DNA of 30,000 bases, from the NCBI GenBank assembly GCA_963575745.1, contig CAUYUJ010009511.1:1-30000 (forward strand). The letters are read 5' to 3'. Source of the DNA: Prorocentrum cordatum. Taxonomy: Eukaryota > Sar > Dinophyceae > Prorocentrales > Prorocentraceae. Shown here in pieces: positions 19,765-27,000 of the stretch; within the stretch, counting starts at the first letter, position 1, and each line of letters opens with the position of its first letter. The translations under genes were made by a program, and so were the position numbers. The notes beneath the pieces were generated by a model. The model had not been told where the DNA came from, made no database searches, and worked only from the letters and a program-made list of their open reading frames with translations.

Positions 19765-21160
19765 AAATAGGTTCTACCACCCTCCCCCCCCGAACTCAAA
19801 GAACCCCCAGGAAGCGATGTAAAACACATAGGGTTCTGACCAAATGTCCATCCGACCTGCGAATTCAAACTATCCCAGCCAAACCAGTATCGGTTCCCCC
19901 CGCCATCCTCTGCACAAGAAAACTATGCGCACACACTCGTTTATCAAAAATCATAAGTTTTCAGGAATCCCTTTGCAAAAAACGAAACGAAGTGCACACG
20001 CGCGCGTCGTCGCGCGCAGGCCGAAATCCTTCAAAAACCTTTGGCTTCGGAAGGATTTCAGAATCGAGTTTCCAAAAAAACATTCAAAAAGCACAGGGTT
20101 TCGCAACACTGATTTTCAAAAAAAGCTTACGCGCGCGCTCTTGCGGAATCAAAAAAAAAACCGAACGGGCTTTGCGCGAGCGCATGTCGAAATCTTTCGA
20201 ACGCCCTTGCGCGCGTGCCGTCGCGAGAACCCTCTGCAAAAAACAAGAAGAAGTGCACACGCGCGCGTCGTCGCGCGCGCATGCCGAAATCCTTCAAAAA
20301 CCTTCGGTCTCGGAAGGACTCCAAAAAAAACGAGTTTCGAAAAATCCTGCAAAATACAAGGTTTCGCAACACGGATGTTCAACAAAAGCGTGCGCGCGCG
20401 CTCCTTCGTCGTCGTTGTCGTCGTCGCCGTCATCCCTCCTCCCTCGTCGTCGTCGTCGCCGTCGTCGTCCTCTGTCTTTCCTCATCGTCGTCGTCTTGGC
20501 GTCGTCGTCGTTTCCGTCGTCGTTGTCGCCGTGGTCGTCCTTCCTCCCTCGTCGTCTTCGTCGGCGTTTCGTCGTTGTCCCTCCTATTTCGTCGCCGTCG
20601 TCTTCGTCGTCGTCGTCGTCCTCCCTCCTCCCTCGTCGTTGTCGTCGTCGGCGTCGCCGTCCTCCCTCCTTCTTCGTCGTTCGCGTCGTCGCCGTCCTCC
20701 CTCCTCCATCGTCGTTGTCGTCGTTGTCGCCGTCGTCGTCCTCCCTCCTCCCTCGTCGTCGTCGTCGTTGGCGACGTCGTCGACGTCGTCGTCGTCTTCG
20801 TCGTCGTCGCCGGCGTCGTCGTCGTCGGCGTCGTCGTCGTCGTCGTCGACGTTGTCATCGTCGTCGTCGTCGTCGTCGGCGTCGGCGTCGTCGTCGGTGT
20901 CGTCGTCGTCGTTGTCGTCGTCGAAGTCGTTGGAGACGTCGTCGGTGTCGTCGTAGTCGTTGTCGGCGGCGTCGTCGTCGTCGTTGTCGCTGTCGTCGTC
21001 GGCGTCGGTGTCGCTGCCAAGTGCCATTCGGTACGTACCGTCATGGCCTTAAGAGGTCTTGCGACCAAGTTGCGGGTGGGAGGGTGGGATGTTGGCACGA
21101 GCAGTGGAAACGACAGCTTCAAGTTGAGCAAGTGATTGATTCTCCTTTCCAAAAACAGAA
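19765..21160. repeat. Higher-order repeat, unit 1 (includes a (TCG)n array)
   Basis: It starts with GGTTCTGACCAAATGTCCAT and has two tandem subunits marked by GAAGTGCACACGCGCGCGTC at 19989 and about 20250. A TCG array covers 20395-21010, and the unit ends with GCCAAGTGCCATTCGGTACG at 21015. The same order recurs at an offset of about 1390 bases. Long TCG frames encode Ser, Val or Arg runs and are not genes. Confidence 0.88.
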
Positions 21161-22500
21161 TAGACTCTACCCCCCCCAGCGTTATCCGCCCCCCTTTCGG
21201 GTATGTTAATCATACATGATTCTGACCACATGTCCATACGAAATATGAATTTATTCTATCCCCGAGGGGCCGGAATCGCCCCCCCTGAGGTTCCCTTGTA
21301 AAAAAACGATACGCGGGGACATCTTTTGTTCTAACAGAACACTTGTTGCACGAATCACTTGCAAAAAATATGACGAAGTGCACACGCGCGCGTCATCGCG
21401 CGCGCATGCCGAAATCCTTCAAATACCTTCGGTGTCAGAAGGATTTCGCAATCGAGTTTCCAATATATATAAAAAAAAAAAAAAAAAAAAAAATGGTTTC
21501 GCAACACTGATTTGCTAAGAAAGCTTACGCGCGAGCTCTTGCGAAATCTTAAGAAAACCATAGGTTTTTCAAGATTTTTACAAAGTGCTACCAAACGGGC
21601 TTCGCGCGCGCATGTCGAAATCTGTCGAACGCCCTTGCGCGTGCGAGAATCCTCTGCAAAAAACGGGACGAAGTGCAGACGCGCGCGCCGTCGCACGCCG
21701 AAATCCTTCAAAACCCATCGATTTCGGAAGGATTTCAAAATCGTGTTTCGCCAAAAAATTCAGAACCTACAAGAACACAAGGTTTCGCAACACGGACTTT
21801 CAACAAAAGCGTGCGCACGCGCGCTCTTGCGTCGTCGTCGTCGTCGCCGTCCTCCCTACTCCCGCGTCGTCATCGTCGTCGTCGCCTACGTCGTCCTCTG
21901 TCTTTCCTCGTGTTCGTCGTCGTCGTCCTCTTTGGCGTCGTGGTCGTTTCCGTCGTCGTTGTCGCCGTGGTCGTCCTTGCTCCTCCTCCCTCGTCGTCGT
22001 CGTCGTCCGTCGTCGGCGTCTCGTCGTCGTCCCTCCTATTTCGTCGCCGTCGTCGTCGTCGTCTTCCCTCCTCCATCGTCGTTGTCGTCGTCGGCGTCGT
22101 CGTCCTTCCTCCTTCTTCGTCGTTCGCGTCGTCGCCGTCCTCCCTCCTCCCTCGTCGTTGTCGTCGTTGTCGTCGTTGTCGTCGTTGTCGCCGTCGTCGT
22201 CCTCCCTCCTCCCTCGTCGTCGTCTTCGTTGGCGACGTCGTCGTCGTCTTCGTCGTCGTCGTCGGCGTCGGCGTCGTCGTCGTCGTCTTCTTCGTCGTCG
22301 ACGTCGGCGTCGTCGTCGTCGAAGTAGTCGGAGACGTCGTCGGTGTCAGTCGTCGTCGTCGGCGTCGTCGTCGTCGTCGACGTCGCTGTCGTCGTCGGCG
22401 CCGGTGTCGTTGCCAAGTGCCATTTGGTACATACCGTCACGGTCTTAAGAGGTTTTGCAAACCAAGTTGCGGGTGGGTGGGTGGGATGTTTGCAAGAGCA
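21160..22500. repeat. Higher-order repeat, unit 2 (includes a (TCG)n array)
   Basis: Second copy: ATTCTGACCACATGTCCATA at about 21216, subunit markers at 21375 and 21670, a TCG array at 21826-22405, and GCCAAGTGCCATTTGGTACA at 22412. It carries its own poly(A) run at 21471-21493. Subunits have diverged by substitutions and indels. Confidence 0.88.
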
Positions 22501-22785
22501 TGGGATGTGTCAAATCATTGGTAAAAATCCATTACACCACATAGATTGCACCACAAATCCTACTCCACCTAGATTGCACAACATGCGCTGCTAGAAACAC
22601 TTTCTGGCCAGCGGGCGCGCAAGAAAAGTCAGACGCCAGAAGAGCGACGGGAGGGACACTCCGGAAGCGAATTGAGCACTAGAAGAAAACAGGCGAAAGG
22701 GAGCGGGCGGAAAAGAACGAGGCGCGATCAGAAAGTGTAGTCCTTCTCGCGAGTGCACGAGGTGCACTGTGTGGGATCCACGCTG
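22501..22785. other. Low-GC to mixed spacer
   Basis: Includes a short TTGCACCAC-type repeat remnant (22525-22585). No gene is recognised. Confidence 0.4.
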
Positions 22786-22924
22786 GCTAACGTATACATA
22801 TACATACACGTTCGCATTATCAGATACGTAAACGTATACTTGTAGAGACGCAAACTTCTGCACAAACATATTGATACAAAACATACATATGTATGTATAT
22901 GCAAATACATACATCTACATTTAT
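22786..22924. repeat. ATACATAC-type simple repeat
   Basis: Imperfect TATACATA / ACATATGTATG units on the left of the small transposon. The last eight bases form its left target-site copy. Confidence 0.8.
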
Positions 22925-23138
22925 CGCCGCGCCGTTTGTTCCCGACTCGCCCAAATGGACGATGCCGACACCACGGCAAACCCACGGCGAGCCCTGCGTC
23001 CCGCGCCCTAGTAAACGAGGAGGCCCGCACCGCGGCAAACCCACGGCAAACCCACCGCGTCCGAGGCGGCGTTTGCCATGGTAGCCGCGGCGCCCTCCCC
23101 AAGACGGAAGACCGCGCGTCGGAACAAACGGCGCGGCG
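22925..23138. mobile_element. Non-autonomous DNA transposon (MITE-like), 214 bp
   Basis: The termini are perfect inverted repeats of 18 bases, CGCCGCGCCGTTTGTTCC at 22925-22942 and its reverse complement at 23121-23138. The flanks are ACATTTAT on the left and ACATTTAC on the right, an 8-base target duplication with one mismatch. The interior is GC-rich with short repeats CCACGGCAAACCCAC, and has no transposase. An 8-bp duplication would fit hAT-like elements, but the superfamily is inference. Confidence 0.82.
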
Positions 23139-23300
23139 ACATTTACCCATATATATATATATATATATTCACACACATGCGCATGAACATAGAAGTTGAC
23201 GTATATCTGTACATAGATATCTATATATATATGAAAATATAGATAAACATGCATACATGCGCACATTGCAAATACAAAAGTATACAAAAACGATTTGTGA
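23139..23300. repeat. (TA)n and ATACAT-type simple repeat
   Basis: A TA run at 23149-23168, then imperfect ATATCTATATAT, ACATGCATACATGC. It continues the simple repeat interrupted by the small transposon. Confidence 0.85.
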
Positions 23301-23465
23301 GTATACCAGTATCTGTACACTGTGTCCCACCCCACCCCCCACCCCTCCCATCCTGCCTCGTCCCCCGGCGGAGGGGGGAACGGGGGGGAGCCGAAGAGGA
23401 CACCCGACCGGGGAGAGGGCAGCGCGCTGTCAGAGCAGACACCTCGTGCCGCGCGTCGCAGAAGG

Positions 23466-23550
23466 CGGACACACACACATACACACACACACACACACCA
23501 CGCAAACACAAACACACACACACACACACGCACAAACACACACACTCGCA

Positions 23551-23586
<36 letters not shown>

Positions 23587-23648
23587 AACACACACACACA
23601 CACACACACACACCGCAAACACACACACACACACACACACACACGCCC
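23466..23648. repeat. (AC)n microsatellite
   Basis: About 180 bp of AC dinucleotides with CGCA, CAAACAC and poly(A) interruptions. Frames encode Thr/His or Val/Cys runs only. Confidence 0.95.
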
Positions 23649-23725
23649 ACGCCCACGCGCCCACCGCCTGGCCAACCACCCACGCACCACGCAGACCCCC
23701 AGCTCGGTGGAGGAGCAGAGAACGG

Positions 23726-23870
23726 CATAAACGTAAACTTTCGGAGGTCCACGCGGACTTCTTGGATCGGCGCTGGAGCCCCCTGGCGGCGACGCCCATG
23801 GCGCGCCGCGCGCCAGGGCTGAAGGTTCAACGCAGAGCCAACAAGGCCGCGCGCATCTCCGAAAATGTGG
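23726..23870. mobile_element. Inverted-repeat (introner-like) element, 3' of the transporter stop
   Basis: The left arm CATAAACGTAAACTTTCGGA, then GGTCCACGCGGACTTCTTGG, then ATCGGCGCTGG, pairs with a right arm ending CATCTCCGAAAATGTGG. Read on the minus strand, it starts about 80 bases after the transporter stop. A pyrimidine-rich stretch (GCCGTTCTCTGCTCCTCC) follows its 3' end, as in the intronic copies. It could be an intron in the 3' UTR or an intergenic copy. Confidence 0.75.
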
Positions 23871-23949
23871 TTGATTGATCCCTTCCTTTTGTTCCTCGAA
23901 CCGCCGGCGCCACCGCCGGGGAGCCCACGATGCCGTGGCAGGGCCGCCC

Positions 23950-24078
23950 TCAGACGTCCTTGCAGGACTCCACGTCACCAGGGGGGCCGGCGCTGGATCT
24001 CAGGGCGGCGATGCGGCTCACCGCCACCAGGGCCACCGCCAGCAGGCAGGCGCACGAGCAGAAGCAGGAAGCCATGGA
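23950..24078 (-). CDS. Transporter last exon F (helix 12 and C-terminus)
   Basis: Encodes [20 protein letters not shown] and a short polar tail ending ESCKDV, then TGA at 23952-23950. The distance from the preceding RK to the ALVAV helix fits the family if the exon starts at TCC or a few bases before. Alternatively, an AG (GACAG) about 32 bases further upstream keeps the frame open and adds about nine residues (YVHAFFLLL). Confidence 0.75.
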   Translation of the reverse strand, partial: SMASCFCSCACLLAVALVAVSRIAALRSSAGPPGDVESCKDV

Positions 24079-27000
24079 CAGAAGGAGAAAAAAAGCATGG
24101 ACATAAACTGTCGAAGCTCCGCGCGGAGTCCTTGGATCGGCGCACGGTCCCCCCTCGCGCGCTCCACGCGCCAGGCAAGGGGGCCCAGCGCCGACCCAAG
24201 AAATCTGCACGGAGTTCCGAAAGTGTATGGGCATGATTTTTTACCCTTTCGGATGGAGATGTCGGACAGCAGAAGGCAGACCACGACGGCGTTGAGCGGC
24301 ACGCGGTAGATGTTGTACACCGTGCCCCGGATCTGCTCCGGAACGATCTGACTCTTCAGCATGCCGACGGTCGGGAAGTAGGCGCCGACACAGAACTCGA
24401 ACAGGAGGAACGCCGCGAACACGGGCATCACAGAGGAAGGAAAAAGTGCACAACCATCAGCTGTCGGAGCTCCACGCGGACCTCTTGGATCGGCGCTGGG
24501 CGCCCGTCCCTGGCGCGCGGAGCGCGGCAGGGGGACTCCAGCGTCGATCCAAGAGATCCGCGCGGAGCTCCGACAGTTTATGCCTCTGCCGTTGTTTCCT
24601 CCTCTGGGATCAGGAACCCGTCCCTGCTCGCGAGCGGCGAACGTATCCGTATCCGCGCCCCCGCGGTCTGGAACCCGGGGCGCGATCCCGCGGATGAGCG
24701 GTCGCACGGCTGCGTGCCGCGCGGGGCATCCGCGGGGCCGCGGGTACGGACCCAAACATGCGAGGTCCTGATGTTTGCCATAATTACGGGGCCCCCCAGA
24801 AGTCCCGACCCTCTCCCCATGGGGACCGCTTTCTCGTCCTGCGTCGTTTTTCGATGGTCCCGAGGCCCCGCGAGGGCCCCCCGAGGCCGAAAACGGCCCA
24901 AGACCTTCCGAGGCCTGTTTTTGGCACGACGCGATCACGTCTCGGGAGATGTCCGTCGCCCGCGACCTGCCGCCCAGCCAGGCCGGGACCACGAAGGCAA
25001 CGATCCCGGCTGCAAGCAGGAGGATCAGCCGCGTCGTGGGCTGCAGCGCATCGCTGGAGATGGTGGCCGCGGAGGCCCCGCACATGCACGCCATCATGAA
25101 GAGCGCGAAGACGGCCGGCGGCACGCAGGAGACCCGGAGACCCAGGCATGCTCCCCAGACCCCCTTGTGTTGTGAAAAAGTCACGACGGGAGGTTTTTCG
25201 CCATTGTCGGCCTCCCGGGGCCCTCACTCGGCCCCGGGGCCGTCCAAAAACAGCTCAGGATGAAAAGCCGGCCCCGGGGAAGGGGTCCAGACCTCTGGGG
25301 GTCGACGCTGCGGAAAAAAAAAAACACGACGTCGAGGGTCTGGGTCGCGTGGTGGGATACAGCCGACAATGTGATCAAGAAAATATCAGCCAGCGTTGAC
25401 TCCAAAGAGATAGATGGACAGGAGAAGAACGAGAGAAGGAGACAGAGCTGGTGGGCGCCATTGGAAATAAGGGGGGGTGCCATTGGCAAGGGGGGGGAGG
25501 GGGGGAGGGGGGTCCATTGGAAATAAGGGGGGGGGCCATTGGAAAAGGGGGGGGTCCTAAAGACCCATTACTTATGATGGGCTAGGACTCCTATAGGGCA
25601 AGCCTAATTTGGAGAACGATCCTTCAAGAAATCTGGGCCGGCTTCCCAGAAGTCTCTTGAAGCAGGCCGGGGCCAACTTCTGTCGTTGACGCTGGAGGGG
25701 CGAAGGCGCTCCAGAAACTGGGCCAGCTTTCGGGCAAGCTGGCTACGACACGCTGGCCCAGCTTCTCGGCAGGGGGGCTCTTCATCAGATGCTCGACCGT
25801 AAAGAGAGAGGACACTGAGACCCTGGCGCCGTTTTTCTTCGCAGCGGTCGATTGTGCCTCGTTTGGGGCCCCAGGGCCATCACGGGCCGATCCGGCTCGA
25901 CAAATGCTGCAGACAGATGGTGTCCAGGGCTCTGGTCGAGTTGTGTGTTAACCATGTCGCATTTTGCTCGTGCCGTCGTGTGCGTCCCGCTGCTCTTCCA
26001 GCAGGGACGGGAGGAGAGGGACCCAGGCATGCTCGCGTGGTGAGAAAATCACGCTTTAGAGGCCTCCTTGATGGCGTCCGAGTAGATGGGGTAGGAGGAC
26101 CGAGCCGCATCGCCAATGCATCGCCGACGTATCGGCGATGCATTGGCGATGCACTGGCGACGTCGGCGTTGCGTCGGCGACGCCAGCGTGGAGAAAATCG
26201 GGCCCCATATCGAGCCGCATCGCCACTGCATCGCCGATGCGTCGGCGATGCAGCGCGATCCTCCGACCCCCTCTGCTCCGACTCCACCTGGGAGTCCTAG
26301 ACGCTCGGGGGGCCTTTCTTGGTCGCGGGGGGCCTCCAGGGGGCTCCTCGCCGCCGCGGCTGGGTCCGCCCTGACATCCTGGCTGACATGAACGCGCCGT
26401 GAGAAACTGATGACGGCAGGTTGCTTCTTGCGGTGCTCGGCCTCTGGGGGCCCCGACCCGGCCCCGGAACCGTCAGAAAACGGCTCGGCATGGAAAACCG
26501 GTGCCGGGGAAAGGGTCGGGACTTCCAGGGCTAGGTCGGGCGTGTCCCCCTGCAGGCGGATCTTGGACGAAAGATAACAAATACCAGAAAAATGCACCAA
26601 AAGTGCCGAAAAATTGTCAAAAATCGTCCCCTGACTATCTTGTGACTAGTCTGAATCTTCCCCCTGTAGAGGGACAGGCCCGACTGAATTCCAGGGACCC
26701 CGTCTCGGGAAGATCAAGACATCGCACGTCTGGGGCGGCCCTGGGCGAGGGCACCTTGGGCTCGCAGCTCTGGGGGCCGCGGGGAAGCGGCAAGTTCGAG
26801 CGCGCAATGTCTCGGGCCTCTGGCGGCCTTTCGGGGCGATCTGGGCACCTCCGGACCGCTCTGGGCGAGGCGCGGCTGCCCGAAAGCATCCCGCGGCGAG
26901 AGGATCTCCGAGGGCCGGTGAGAACTTCCGTTGAAAACCCTCGGACATGTTGGTAGAGGCCTGGGGAGGAGGGCCGTGCTGGGAGTACCCCCTGCGGGCC

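Noticed and set aside
19737-22524. Long Ser/Val/Arg frames over the TCG arrays
   Set aside because: They arise from TCG trinucleotide arrays in a duplicated noncoding repeat. There is no domain outside the array.
22596-22738. Possible element with 10-bp inverted ends ACACTTTCTG
   Set aside because: The ends match over only ten bases, the interiors do not pair further, and no target duplication is visible. Chance is likely.
25785-26030. Candidate extra transporter exon between segments C2 and D
   Set aside because: The frame is open, but its sequence does not resemble any part of the family, and homology already joins PHGL to FALFMM without a gap.
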